DNA of 64,000 bases from an uncultured Verrucomicrobiales bacterium (GTDB lineage: Bacteria > Verrucomicrobiota > Verrucomicrobiia > Verrucomicrobiales > Akkermansiaceae), in contig CALCHQ010000034.1 in the NCBI GenBank assembly GCA_937901085.1, positions 62,001-126,000 on the forward strand, read 5' to 3'. How positions within the stretch are numbered: position 1 is the stretch's first letter; every line of letters starts with the position of its first letter. The position numbers and the translations under genes were made by a program. Under the pieces are notes generated by a model. The model was given only the letters and a program-made list of their open reading frames with translations, was not told the DNA's origin and did no database searches. Positions 52,682 to 61,201 of the stretch are shown here, piece after piece.

Positions 52682-54238
52682 ATGGAAACCACACGAATTC
52701 AGCGCGCCCTCCTTTCCGTCTCGGATAAGACTGGGCTTGATAAGTTTGCCAAGGGCCTTGTAGCCCAGAATGTTCAGCTTATTTCTACGGGCGGTACCTG
52801 CCGCTATCTGATGGAACTGGGCCTGCCGGTCACCGAGATTTCTGACTACACCGGCGCCCCCGAATTGTTCGATGGCCGCGTCAAGACTCTGCATCCCAAG
52901 GTGCATGGCGGCCTGCTTCAGCGCCGCGACCTGGAGGAACACCAGCAGCAGGCTAAGGATAACGATATCCCCACCATTGACCTGGTGTGCGTGAACCTGT
53001 ATCCCTTTGAGGAAACGATTGCCAAGGAGGGTGTGACCCTGGCCGAGGCTATTGAGAAGATTGATATCGGCGGCCCGTCCATGCTGCGCTCCGCTGCCAA
53101 GAATTACGCTTCCGTGACGGTGGTCTCCGACCCCGCCGACTACGATACCGTGCTGGAGGAAATGGAAAACCACCAGGGCAACACCACGCTCAAGACCCGC
53201 GAGAAGCTCGCTGTCAAGGTCTTCATGCGTACCTCGTCCTACGACACCGCCATCTCCAACTACCTGGGGCACCGCGCAGAGGAAAGCACCAAGAACAACT
53301 TCACGGTCTCCCTGCCGTTCAACCAGACGCTGCGCTACGGCGACAACCCTCACCAGCCCAGCGTGATGTATGGTAACTTCGATTCCATCTTCACCCAGTT
53401 GCAGGGTAAGGAGCTTTCCTACACCAATATCCTCGACCTGGATGCCGCTGCTTCCCTCATCATGAACTTCCGCCGCCCCACGGTGGCCATCCTGAAGCAC
53501 ACCAATCCCTGCGGTGTGGGTCAGGACGACGAAGATCTGGTGGAAGCATGGAAGCGGGCCTACCAGACCGACACGCAGGCTCCCTTCGGTGGAGTCATCG
53601 TGATGAACCGCCCCATGACCGAGGCCCTGGCCCGCATCGTGGGTGCTATCTTCACCGATGTGATTATCGCTCCGGACTATGAGCCTGAGGCCCGCGCCAT
53701 CCTCACCAAGAAGAAGAACTGCCGCATCATGCGAATCGACATGGATGCCTGGCGCGAGTTCTGCAAGGTGCCCATGGTCCGTACCGCTCCCGGCGGCCTG
53801 ATGACCGTGAAGCGCGATGATGAAGTCATGGGGCTGGATAACCTCGAAGCCAAGGTGGTGACCAAGCGCGTTCCTACGGCAGAAGAGCTGGAAGCCATGC
53901 GCTTTGCCTGGCGCGTCTGCAAGCAGGTACACTCCAACGCCATCGTGTTCACCAACAAGAACGGCACCCTGGGTATCGGCGCCGGCCAGATGAGCCGCGT
54001 GGACTCCGCCAAGATTGCCGTGTGGAAGGCCGGCCAGGCCGGGCTCGACCTCAAGGGCAGCGTCATCGCCTCCGATGGCCTGTTCCCCTTTGCCGACGGC
54101 CTGCAGACCGCCATCGATGCCGGCGCCACCGCCTGCATCCAGCCGGGTGGCTCCATCCGTGACGAAGAGGTGATTGCTGCGGCCGATGCTGCCGGCATCG
54201 CCATGGTGTTCACCGGTGCCCGCCACTTCCTGCACTAA
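52682..54238 (+). CDS. purH: bifunctional AICAR transformylase / IMP cyclohydrolase
   Basis: Performs the last two steps of IMP synthesis in the cytosol. The 518-residue protein has the cyclohydrolase (MGS-like) domain first (LLSVSDKTGL, ISTGGT, VKTLHPKVHGG, DLVCVNLYPFEET, IDIGGPSMLRSAAKN) and the transformylase domain second (RYGDNPHQ, KHTNPCGVG, PFGGVIVMNRP, and SDGLFPFADG near the end). The full length is typical. It has its own promoter and a perfect terminator. Confidence 0.98.
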   Translation: METTRIQRALLSVSDKTGLDKFAKGLVAQNVQLISTGGTCRYLMELGLPVTEISDYTGAPELFDGRVKTLHPKVHGGLLQRRDLEEHQQQAKDNDIPTIDLVCVNLYPFEETIAKEGVTLAEAIEKIDIGGPSMLRSAAKNYASVTVVSDPADYDTVLEEMENHQGNTTLKTREKLAVKVFMRTSSYDTAISNYLGHRAEESTKNNFTVSLPFNQTLRYGDNPHQPSVMYGNFDSIFTQLQGKELSYTNILDLDAAASLIMNFRRPTVAILKHTNPCGVGQDDEDLVEAWKRAYQTDTQAPFGGVIVMNRPMTEALARIVGAIFTDVIIAPDYEPEARAILTKKKNCRIMRIDMDAWREFCKVPMVRTAPGGLMTVKRDDEVMGLDNLEAKVVTKRVPTAEELEAMRFAWRVCKQVHSNAIVFTNKNGTLGIGAGQMSRVDSAKIAVWKAGQAGLDLKGSVIASDGLFPFADGLQTAIDAGATACIQPGGSIRDEEVIAAADAAGIAMVFTGARHFLH

Positions 54239-54256
54239 AGCAGCAGATTTCAGTAT

Positions 54257-54294
54257 CCCCGGTTCTGCAAGCGGCAGAACCGGGGTTCTTTTTT
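54257..54294 (+). terminator. terminator of purH
   Basis: CCCCGGTTCTGC pairs with GCAGAACCGGGG around a 5-base loop, followed by TTCTTTTTT. Confidence 0.9.
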
Positions 54295-54331
54295 CAACAA
54301 CAGACACGCTTCTTAACTCTTACCATACATC

Positions 54332-55072
54332 ATGCACCTCGGTGTTAACATTGACCATGTAGCCACGCTGCGCCAGGCGCGCTACGCCACCATGCTGGAT
54401 TCTCACAACGTCGAGCCGGACATCGTGGCGGCGGCGCTGGCCGCCCAGGCCGGCGGGGCAGACTCCATCACGCTCCATGTGCGCGAAGACCGCCGCCACA
54501 TGCAGGATTCCGATGCCTTTGCCGTGCGCCGCGAGGTGAACCTCCCGCTGAATCTGGAGATGGGGGCAACACCCGCCATGCTGGAATTTGCCCTGCGCCT
54601 CAAGCCGGATTTCGTGTGCCTGGTGCCGGAACGCCGCGAGGAAATCACCACCGAAGGAGGACTGGATGTGGCCGGACATCTGGAGGAACTGCGCCCGCTG
54701 GTTGCTGCGCTGCTGGAAAACGGCAGCAAGGTGAGCATGTTCATCGACCCGGAAGAAGGGCAGGTGCGCGCCAGCGCTGCTGTGGGGGCTCCCATGGTGG
54801 AACTGCACACCGGCCGCTTCGCCAATACGCTGGGGGCAGAACGCGCTGCGGAAACCGCCCGCCTGGTGGCGGCGGCCGAACTGGCTCATTCCCTGGGCAT
54901 TGAAGTGCATGCGGGGCATGGCATCCAGCTGAGCAACCTGCACGAGCTTTCTGCTGTGCCCTACCTCACCGAACTCAACATCGGGCATACCCTCATCTGC
55001 CGCGCCATCTTCACCGGACTGACCGGGGCTGTGCGTGAAATGAAAGAGGCTATAGCCGCCTGTTGCTGGTAA
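54332..55072 (+). CDS. pdxJ: pyridoxine 5'-phosphate synthase
   Basis: Condenses 1-deoxy-D-xylulose 5-phosphate with 3-amino-2-oxopropyl phosphate in the DXP-dependent vitamin B6 pathway. 246 residues. LGVNIDHVATLRQARYA at the N-terminus, ITLHVREDRRHMQD, LNLEMGA, VCLVPERREEITTEGGLDV and VHAGHGIQLSNL are all PdxJ landmarks holding the catalytic His and Glu. No Shine-Dalgarno site is visible (the bases before the ATG are TACCATACATC). Confidence 0.96.
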   Translation: MHLGVNIDHVATLRQARYATMLDSHNVEPDIVAAALAAQAGGADSITLHVREDRRHMQDSDAFAVRREVNLPLNLEMGATPAMLEFALRLKPDFVCLVPERREEITTEGGLDVAGHLEELRPLVAALLENGSKVSMFIDPEEGQVRASAAVGAPMVELHTGRFANTLGAERAAETARLVAAAELAHSLGIEVHAGHGIQLSNLHELSAVPYLTELNIGHTLICRAIFTGLTGAVREMKEAIAACCW

Positions 55073-55140
55073 AGCCAGTGCTTTTCCGGGGCTTTGGTAG
55101 ATTTTTTTTGCCGGGATGCCGGAAATTCTGCGTTTTTATC

Positions 55141-55168
55141 TTGCAATACATTGAGGGCGTGTTAAGAT
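55141..55168 (+). promoter_or_regulatory. promoter of the HU gene
   Basis: TTGCAA (55141-55146), a 16-base spacer, TAAGAT (55163-55168), 8 bases before ATG 55177: a nearly leaderless message for an abundant protein. Confidence 0.6.
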
Positions 55169-55176
55169 GAAGACCT

Positions 55177-55491
55177 ATGAATAAGACTCAACTTGTTGAC
55201 TGCATTCAGGCCAAGCTCGGTGAAGGCGCTACCAAGAAGTGTGCAGAGACAGCTCTCAACGCTGTTCTCGGTGCCATCAAGGATGCGGTGGCAACCGACA
55301 AGGTTCAGCTCGTAGGTTTCGGTACCTTTGAGATGAAGACGCGTGCTGCCCGCACGGGTCGTAATCCTCAGACTGGCGCAGCCATGGAAATTGCAGCCTC
55401 CCAGACTCTCTCTTTCAAACCTTCTTCCGTGTTCAAGTCGGCCGTGCCCGCCAAGAAGACCTGCAAGAAGGGTGGTTGCAAGAAGAAGTAA
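55177..55491 (+). CDS. HU family DNA-binding protein with Cys/Lys tail
   Basis: Nucleoid-associated dimeric histone-like protein. The first ~90 residues are a regular HU domain: MNKTQLVDCIQAKLGEG, VQLVGFGTFEMKTRAARTGRNPQTG (the DNA-contacting arm with the Arg-Asn-Pro tip) and SFKPSSVFKSAV. A C-terminal extension of about 14 residues (AKKTCKKGGCKKK) adds two cysteines and many lysines, not usual in HU. It could bind DNA backbone, a metal or form disulfides. Strong upstream promoter and downstream terminator. Confidence 0.93.
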   Translation: MNKTQLVDCIQAKLGEGATKKCAETALNAVLGAIKDAVATDKVQLVGFGTFEMKTRAARTGRNPQTGAAMEIAASQTLSFKPSSVFKSAVPAKKTCKKGGCKKK

Positions 55492-55520
55492 GCCCGCTTC
55501 CTTACAGAAGTTTCCTCAGT

Positions 55521-55563
55521 CCTGCTCCCCGGTCGGAATTCCGCCGGGCAGCAGGTCTTTTTT
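55521..55563 (+). terminator. terminator of the HU gene
   Basis: CCTGCT and CCCGG pair with CCGGG and AGCAGG (one bulged C) around GTCGGAATTCCG; TTTTTT follows to 55563. Confidence 0.75.
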
Positions 55564-55595
55564 GTGCCGCATAGAGCCCCGGTCGGACTTTGTGA

Positions 55596-55624
55596 TTTAC
55601 ATCGTGCGCGTAATATGGTAAACA
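55596..55624 (+). promoter_or_regulatory. possible galK promoter
   Basis: TTTACA (55596-55601), a 17-base spacer, TAAACA (55619-55624), 9 bases before ATG 55634. An overlapping TAATAT is an alternative -10. Confidence 0.45.
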
Positions 55625-55633
55625 TATTGCGCT

Positions 55634-56812
55634 ATGGACTTAGAGCAACGCGAAATAAGTGCAGAAACGATTTCCCCGTACTTCGAGCAGTACTTCGGCC
55701 ACAAGCCTGAGGTTGTGGCGGCTTCTCCCGGCCGCGTGAACCTGATTGGTGAGCATACCGACTACAACAATGGCTTTGTGCTGCCGATGGCCCTGAACAA
55801 CATCAACGTCGTGGCCGTTGCGCCCTCTCCCACCGGCAAGCACCGCTGGATTGGCGCTCTGGGCGAAGACATGATTGAGATAGACCCGGCAGATGCCACC
55901 AAGCCCGGTGACCCCTTCTGGAGCAACTATGTACGCGGCGTCATCTGCATGCTGGAACGCCGTGGTATCAAAGTGCCCGCGGTGGATATGCTGATTGATT
56001 CCAACGTGCCGCGCGGTGGTGGCCTTTCCTCCAGCGCTGCGTTTGAGGTTTCGGCCTGCACCGCCCTGGCAGCCCTCTGCGGTGCCGAGGTAACGCCCAC
56101 GGAACGCGCTCTCATTGGCCAGGCTACTGAACACGAATTCGTGAATGTGCCCTGCGGCATCATGGATCAGTTCATTTCGGCCAACGGCCGCAAGGACCAC
56201 GCCCTCATGCTGGACTGCAAGGACCTTTCCTACAAGCTGATTCCCATGACCGACCCCGCTGTGAGCGTGCTGGTCATTGACTCGGCGGTGAAGCATTCCC
56301 TGGCCGACGGTGGTTATGCCGCCCGCCGCAAGAACTGCGAGGATGCCTGCGCCATTCTGGGCGTGCCCTCCCTGCGTGAAGCCACGCTGGAGATGCTGGA
56401 AGCCAGGAAAGTGGAGCTGGGCGACCTCTGCTACCGCCGTTCCCGCCACGTCATCGGCGAAAACCTGCGCGTGGCTGCCTTTGCCGAAGCCGTGGGCAAG
56501 GCCGACTGGGATGCCGCTGGTGTGGCCATGCGCGCCTCTCACGCCTCCCTGAAAGACGACTTTGAAGTCTCCTGCGCCGAAGTGGACACCCTCGTGTCCC
56601 TGGCTGACACCATTCCCTCTGCCGCTGCTGTGTACGGCGCCCGCATGACGGGTGGCGGTTTCGGCGGCTGCATCGTGGCCCTTGTCAAGAGCGAGGCCGT
56701 GCAGCAGGTGGCCGAAGAAATGATTGAAGCCTACCGCAATGCCCTGGGCATCGAGACGGACTACCTCATCACCCGTCCGGGTGAGGGCGCCCGTGTTCTT
56801 TATCAAGCATAA
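55634..56812 (+). CDS. galK: galactokinase
   Basis: GHMP-family kinase phosphorylating galactose at C1, the entry to the Leloir pathway. The 392-residue protein has the galactokinase signature [22 protein letters not shown], the phosphate-binding loop [27 protein letters not shown] with the catalytic Asp, and [16 protein letters not shown] near the C-terminus. It lies 15 bases upstream of an SSS symporter gene, so uptake and phosphorylation of galactose are probably co-expressed, fitting use of mucin-derived galactose. Confidence 0.97.
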   Translation: MDLEQREISAETISPYFEQYFGHKPEVVAASPGRVNLIGEHTDYNNGFVLPMALNNINVVAVAPSPTGKHRWIGALGEDMIEIDPADATKPGDPFWSNYVRGVICMLERRGIKVPAVDMLIDSNVPRGGGLSSSAAFEVSACTALAALCGAEVTPTERALIGQATEHEFVNVPCGIMDQFISANGRKDHALMLDCKDLSYKLIPMTDPAVSVLVIDSAVKHSLADGGYAARRKNCEDACAILGVPSLREATLEMLEARKVELGDLCYRRSRHVIGENLRVAAFAEAVGKADWDAAGVAMRASHASLKDDFEVSCAEVDTLVSLADTIPSAAAVYGARMTGGGFGGCIVALVKSEAVQQVAEEMIEAYRNALGIETDYLITRPGEGARVLYQA

Positions 56813-56827
56813 CTAACGGAATATCTT

Positions 56828-58975
56828 ATGAAACAAATACTGACAATGCTGGGCGCTCTGGCGCTCATGAGCGGCACCGCCCTGGCTCAGGAAGCCGCCG
56901 CGGCTGCTCCGGCGCAGGATGCACTTCCCCTCTGGGAAATGATTGTATTCTGTGTGGTTGTTGTAGGTGTGATCGGCCTGGGTATCTGGAAATCCAGCGA
57001 CTCCGGCGAAAGCGCCGAAGAGAAGAAAGAGAAGGGCGCTGCCGACTACTTCCTGGCCGGCCGTGGTCTGAGCTGGTGGCTCGTGGGCTTCTCCCTGCTG
57101 GCTGCCAACATCTCCACCGAGCAGTTCGTGGGCATGAGTGGCCAGTCTGCCGACTGGCTGGGTCTTGCCATTGCCGGCTATGAGTGGCTTGCCGCCATCG
57201 TGCTGGTGATTGTGGCCTTCACCTTCCTTCCCATGCTGCTCAAGCGCGGCGTGTTCACGATTCCCCAGTTCCTGGAGGAACGTTACAATGGTGTGGCTCG
57301 TGTTATCATGGCTCTGGTGAACCTGCTCATCCTGGTGGGTGTACCTACTGCCGCCGTAATTTACGCCGGTGCCAGCGTGGTATCCGTTTACTTTGACTTG
57401 CCCGTGACCACTGGCTGCCTCATCATTGCCGGTGCTGCCACGGTATATGTGTATGTGGGTGGTTTGAAGGCCTGCGCCTGGACTGACCTCATCTGGGGTG
57501 CTGCCCTCATCGTGGGCGGCGGCGTGGTAGCCTACTTCGCCATCATGGCCCTGGGTGCCTACACCACCGTGCCGGAAAACATTGTGGCTACGGCCGTGAC
57601 ATCCGCTAACACCAGCGCCGATGCCCTGGCTTCCACCGGTTCCCAGTTCTGCGACGGCCTCAGCCGCATGATGAACCTCAACGCCGGTGACGTGGAGGGC
57701 GCTACCAATGGCATCGGCGGCAAGCTGCACATGATGCGCGAAAAGACCGACCCCGTAATGCCCTGGACGGTTTACCTGCTGGGTCTGTGGATTCCCAACT
57801 TCTTCTACTGGGGGCTCAACCAGTACATCATGCAGCGCACCCTGGCTTCCAAGAGCCTCGAAGAAGGCCAGCTGGGTATCGTGTTTGCGGCTTTCCTGAA
57901 GCTCCTCATTCCCTTCGTGGTCATCATTCCGGGCATTCTGGCCTACAACCTGTACCGCGATGACCTGGCCGCCAAGGCCGACTCCAACTCCGTGGCCATC
58001 GTGCAGGCTGCCGAAGCTACCGGCAAGAAGGTGATTTACGATATTGCCGCCAGCCGTCTGGTGCGTGAGGATTCTGCTGCTTCCTCCGTGGACTACCTCA
58101 AGAAGAACCTGGCCATCGTGGGGGCTGCCGATGTGGTGCCCGCTCTGGAGGCCAAGGCTGCCGAGCTGGCTGCCATTCCCGCCAAGGACATTGCCGGCCG
58201 TACCGCCAAGGCTGAGGAGATGCTGGCTCTCGACAAGACCGCTACCGCCGCTGCCCGCAGCAATGTGGCCGACTACACCGTGACCACCACGCTGGCCGCC
58301 TACCAGTATGACTACGCCTTCGCCACCCTGCTTCGCAAGCTGCTGCCAGGTACGGGCTGGGCTTGGTTTGTGCTGGCTGCTCTGTTCGGCGCTGTGGTAA
58401 GCTCCCTGGCTTCCATGCTGAACTCCGCTTCCACGCTCTTCACCATGGACCTCTACAACAAGAGCAAGGAAGTCATCACCGGCAAGCCTGCCTCCGGCAC
58501 GCAGCTGGTGGCTGTGGGCAAGGTGGCTGTGCTGGTCTGCGCCGTCATTGCCACGGTTGTGGCTCCCTTCCTGGATAACCCTGCCTTCGGTGGTATCTTC
58601 ACCTTCATTCAGGAGTTCCAGGGCTTCCTGAGCCCCGGTGTGCTGGCCGTGTTCCTGTTCGGCTTCTTCGTACCCAAGTGCCCCCGCATCTTCGGTTGGC
58701 TGGGTATCGTCATTGGTGCTGTGGCCTACGCCTCCTTCAAGTGGGTGGAAATCCTCGGCTTCACGGGTGATTCCTTCCTCAACCGCATGGGCTACTCCCT
58801 CATCGTGGTCTGCGTGGTGGGCCTTATCCTCACCATCGTGAACCACCTCAAGGGTGGTGAAGCCGTGGTGCTTGAGGACAAGGGCATCATCGAGATGAAG
58901 ACCTCCGGCCGCGCCAAGGGCTTCGGCTGGGCTGTGATTGCCGCCACGGTGGCTCTCTACATCCTCTTCTGGTAA
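56828..58975 (+). CDS. SSS (SGLT-like) sodium/solute symporter, probable galactose transporter
   Basis: Inner-membrane Na+-coupled symporter. It begins with a signal-peptide-like segment (residues 1-20, ending LAQ) before the first helix. SGLT features include DYFLAGRGLSWWLVGFSLLAANISTEQFVGMSGQ, GVFTIPQFLEERYN, NFFYWGLNQYIMQRTLASKS and ALFGAVVSSLASMLNSASTLFTMDLY. 715 residues exceeds the usual 500-600 because a hydrophilic, Ala-rich, helical insertion of about 110 residues (roughly 375-488) sits between two membrane helices. Galactose as substrate is inferred from the adjacent galK. Confidence 0.88.
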   Translation: MKQILTMLGALALMSGTALAQEAAAAAPAQDALPLWEMIVFCVVVVGVIGLGIWKSSDSGESAEEKKEKGAADYFLAGRGLSWWLVGFSLLAANISTEQFVGMSGQSADWLGLAIAGYEWLAAIVLVIVAFTFLPMLLKRGVFTIPQFLEERYNGVARVIMALVNLLILVGVPTAAVIYAGASVVSVYFDLPVTTGCLIIAGAATVYVYVGGLKACAWTDLIWGAALIVGGGVVAYFAIMALGAYTTVPENIVATAVTSANTSADALASTGSQFCDGLSRMMNLNAGDVEGATNGIGGKLHMMREKTDPVMPWTVYLLGLWIPNFFYWGLNQYIMQRTLASKSLEEGQLGIVFAAFLKLLIPFVVIIPGILAYNLYRDDLAAKADSNSVAIVQAAEATGKKVIYDIAASRLVREDSAASSVDYLKKNLAIVGAADVVPALEAKAAELAAIPAKDIAGRTAKAEEMLALDKTATAAARSNVADYTVTTTLAAYQYDYAFATLLRKLLPGTGWAWFVLAALFGAVVSSLASMLNSASTLFTMDLYNKSKEVITGKPASGTQLVAVGKVAVLVCAVIATVVAPFLDNPAFGGIFTFIQEFQGFLSPGVLAVFLFGFFVPKCPRIFGWLGIVIGAVAYASFKWVEILGFTGDSFLNRMGYSLIVVCVVGLILTIVNHLKGGEAVVLEDKGIIEMKTSGRAKGFGWAVIAATVALYILFW

Positions 58976-58999
58976 AGAAAAGCATCCCTCAAAACAAAC

Positions 59000-59038
59000 T
59001 GCCCGCATCCCTGACCGGGGTGCGGGCAATTTTTTTTG
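59000..59038 (+). terminator. terminator of the galK-symporter operon
   Basis: GCCCGCA plus CCC pairs with GGG plus TGCGGGC around a short loop, followed by TTTTTTTT at 59030-59037. Confidence 0.88.
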
Positions 59039-59072
59039 GGGGCCTAGGGATTAAGGATAAATGTGGAATTTC

Positions 59073-59129
59073 GCGCGGCGGAGCCGCGCCTGATGTTATA
59101 CATTCAACATTAAAAATTCTACATTCAAC
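59073..59129. repeat. GC hairpin plus direct repeat in the xer 3' flank
   Basis: GCGCGGC-GGA-GCCGCGC (59073-59089) forms a compact hairpin. TACATTCAAC occurs at 59099-59108 and again at 59120-59129, 21 bases apart. The second copy overlaps the xer stop codon region. This resembles a small repetitive intergenic element. Confidence 0.5.
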
Positions 59130-60042
59130 CTTTCCGCCCTCTGGGATGGAAACTCTGGTGCAGCGAGACCAGGCGCTTCTGGTCCACATGCGTATACACC
59201 TGCGTGGTGGAGAGGCTGGCATGCCCCAGCATATCCTGAATCACCCGTAAATCCGCTCCATTCTCCAGCAGGTGCGTGGCAAAGGAATGGCGCAGGATGT
59301 GCGGGTACACATTTTCCGGTAACCCGGCAGCGCGGGCGCGTTCCTTGATAATCTGGCGGATGCGGTCGCGTGTGAGCTTCTCACCCCGGTTCGAGAGGAA
59401 GAGGATATGCCCCGCCCGGCGGCCATTGCGGAGCAGGCGCGGGCGGGCATGTTCCAGATAGGCACGCAGCGCTCTGGCTGCCACGCCCCCCAGCGGCACA
59501 TAGCGGGTCTTGTTGCCCTTGCCGGTGACGCGCAGGAACTGTTCCTCCCAGTCCACCTGGTCGGCGCGCAGGTTCAGCAATTCGCTGACCCGCAGCCCGC
59601 TGCCGTAAAGCATCTCCAGCATGGCGCGGTCGCGCGCGCCGTAAGGTAAATCTGCCGGGTCAATGCTTTGCAGCAGGGTATTGACTGCATCGGCCTGCAG
59701 CGTTTCGGGCAGTGCCCTCCCGGCCCGCCCGCAGGGAAGCAGGGCCGCCGGATTGGTCGGCAGCACCTTTTCGCGCGCCAGATAGCGGAAAAACTGCCGC
59801 AGATGCACCAGCGCCACGCGGCAGGAAGAAGCAGATAAGCGGCAGGAGCTGTGCAGCCAGCGGTGGTATTCCGCCAGTAGAGCTTCACTCACCTCTGCCG
59901 GGGCATAGCCATGCTCTGCACACCAATCGGAAAAACGCGCCAGCGTGCGCTGAACGGAAAGCCGGTAATTGAAACTCAACCCGCGCTCTGCTGCCAGAAA
60001 CAGCAGGAAAGATTCAGCCAGGCGTGGAAAGGAAGACGGCAT
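59125..60042 (-). CDS. XerC/XerD-type tyrosine recombinase
   Basis: 305-residue recombinase, the length of chromosomal Xer proteins, which resolve chromosome dimers at dif. The N-terminal SAM-like core-binding domain covers about residues 7-90. The catalytic domain shows all landmark residues: Arg in YGSGLRVSELLNLR, Lys in GKGNKTRYVPL, HxxR in HILRHSFATHLL, His in MLGHASLSTTQ, and the nucleophile in VYTHV. GADLRVIQDMLGHASLSTTQVYTHV is characteristic of XerD/XerC. No second Xer gene is present in the window. It overlaps the upstream lipoprotein gene by one base. Confidence 0.92.
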   Translation of the reverse strand: MPSSFPRLAESFLLFLAAERGLSFNYRLSVQRTLARFSDWCAEHGYAPAEVSEALLAEYHRWLHSSCRLSASSCRVALVHLRQFFRYLAREKVLPTNPAALLPCGRAGRALPETLQADAVNTLLQSIDPADLPYGARDRAMLEMLYGSGLRVSELLNLRADQVDWEEQFLRVTGKGNKTRYVPLGGVAARALRAYLEHARPRLLRNGRRAGHILFLSNRGEKLTRDRIRQIIKERARAAGLPENVYPHILRHSFATHLLENGADLRVIQDMLGHASLSTTQVYTHVDQKRLVSLHQSFHPRGRKG

Positions 60043-60695
60043 TATTCGCCGGAGCTACCGGCAGGTTCCGGCAGTTCCTCGGTGGGAGTGGGAAGCGCAT
60101 CATCGTCGGCAGGCGTCTGGGCCTGCTGCTTGAGTAATTCGCGTCGGCGGGCGTTGAACTCATCGGTCTTCCTGGACTTCTTGCTCACCACCAGCACCGT
60201 GCGGCCGCTGGAGTTGGTCATGAGCTGCTGGTCATCCGTCGGGAAAGCGGCATTATCCCAGCTTTCCTCCGGCAGCAGCTCCTCGTCTGCCGTCGATACC
60301 AGCTTTACCGGGTTCACAAAATCCGTCTCGCGCAGGAAACCGCGGGAGCCTTCGTCCAGCTCGACGAAGTAATAAAGACCCTCGCAGGAAATGATTCGGG
60401 CCTGGGCAGCTTTCACCATGCGCCCCTCGGCGCCCTCATAATAATCAGGGTTGCGGTTGAAGAGGAAAGCTTTCCCTTGCTGCACCTCCAGCGTTTCGCC
60501 ATCCTTGTACAGCCCTTCCTTCACATACTTGGCCCGCGCTTCGGCGCGCACCGCATCCATGCCGGGCGGGTCCAGGGGGGAGGGCTCTTCCAGATAGATA
60601 GGTGTGTACACCCCCGGAGAAGAAAGACGCTCCACCACGCTGCACGACGAGAGCAGCGCAAGACCGAACAGGGAAAGAGTTGCCAGCGGCTTCAT
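60042..60695 (-). CDS. lipoprotein of unknown function
   Basis: 217 residues. The N-terminus is a lipoprotein signal with lipobox LSSC (Cys at residue ~18). The mature part is acidic and Pro/Glu-rich at both ends, with a central region (residues ~60-150) that may be an SH3-like or beta fold (KAFLFNRNPDYYEGAEGRM..., RIISCEGLYYFVELDEGSRGFLRETDF). The C-terminus is disordered. It is the first gene of a two-gene unit with the Xer recombinase (TAATG overlap); the functional link is unclear. ATG is 9 bases after the -10 box. Confidence 0.75.
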   Translation of the reverse strand: MKPLATLSLFGLALLSSCSVVERLSSPGVYTPIYLEEPSPLDPPGMDAVRAEARAKYVKEGLYKDGETLEVQQGKAFLFNRNPDYYEGAEGRMVKAAQARIISCEGLYYFVELDEGSRGFLRETDFVNPVKLVSTADEELLPEESWDNAAFPTDDQQLMTNSSGRTVLVVSKKSRKTDEFNARRRELLKQQAQTPADDDALPTPTEELPEPAGSSGE

Positions 60696-60704
60696 GATGC
60701 CCCT

Positions 60705-60733
60705 ATACTAGCATGTCTGCCACTCTTTGACAA
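60705..60733 (-). promoter_or_regulatory. promoter of the lipoprotein-xer operon
   Basis: Minus strand TTGTCA (60733-60728), a 17-base spacer, TAGTAT (60710-60705), then 9 bases to the ATG at 60695. Confidence 0.7.
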
Positions 60734-60782
60734 GCCTGGTGTTGGTGGCTGCCTCACAATTCAGGAGCGCGCTACCCAAAGC

Positions 60783-60813
60783 AAAACCCGCTTCCCATGA
60801 CTGGGAAGCGGGT
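60783..60813 (-). terminator. terminator of the original tRNA gene
   Basis: CCCGCTTCCCA pairs perfectly with TGGGAAGCGGG around TGAC; on the minus strand TTTT follows. It lies 5 bases beyond the 3' end of the tRNA fragment, as a tRNA terminator would. Confidence 0.82.
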
Positions 60814-60817
60814 CAAG

Positions 60818-60857
60818 AGCCGGATGTCAGGGTCGAACTGACGACCGTCCGATTACC
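60818..60857 (-). pseudogene. 3' fragment of a tRNA gene (probable tRNA-Thr, GGT), left attachment site of the integrated element
   Basis: Read on the minus strand: GGT (would-be anticodon), AA, TCGGA, a 5-base variable loop, then a complete T arm (GTCAG, loop TTCGACC, CTGAC), the acceptor strand ATCCGGC and T73. No matching D arm, anticodon 5' stem or acceptor 5' strand (GCCGGAT expected) precedes it. The tRNA is therefore cut in the anticodon loop, the classic crossover point for tyrosine integrases. The intact copy should be at the other end of the element, beyond 64000. Anticodon identity is inferred from the spacing to the T arm. Confidence 0.7.
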
Positions 60858-60932
60858 GAATGACCGCAGCCGGGCATCGCTTCTTGCTGGATAACGGCTT
60901 TTTGTTTTGCTGACTTCATGGCGTTGGAAAAC

Positions 60933-61091
60933 TTACTTATCGGCGAGGATGGAGGCCATTGCTTTTTTTGCCGTCCATTTTATGAAGAGTTTTAAATCTG
61001 AAAAACCATGTCGTTCCATGGCTCTTCCCATATCTGCTATTTCTTGCTCTGTGAACTGAGCCAGGATTTCTATGTCGTTATTGGTTGTCAT
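60933..61091 (-). CDS. small unknown protein (52 aa) of the integrated element
   Basis: A short frame with coding character: MTTNNDIEILAQFTEQEIADM... then a helix-rich, Lys-rich segment FSDLKLFIKWTAKKAMASIL. It looks like two amphipathic helices and could be a small regulator or an excisionase-like protein, but no family is recognised. An in-frame ATG at 61103 would add four residues. It is divergent from the regulator gene at 61202; the AT-rich region between them could hold both promoters. Confidence 0.5.
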   Translation of the reverse strand: MTTNNDIEILAQFTEQEIADMGRAMERHGFSDLKLFIKWTAKKAMASILADK

Positions 61092-61201
61092 CTCTGGGTG
61101 CATTTTACCGATTTTTATAAATTTGTCCAGCTTTTTTATAGAAACGTGTATTTTTGTTGATTTTTTCTTTACCTTTTTATATTTTTTTATAAAATACAGT
61201 C

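Noticed and set aside
60840..60900. A complete tRNA gene on the minus strand
   Set aside because: No cloverleaf 5' half can be formed: the GCCGGAT acceptor strand and a D arm are missing, so only a 3' fragment is supported.
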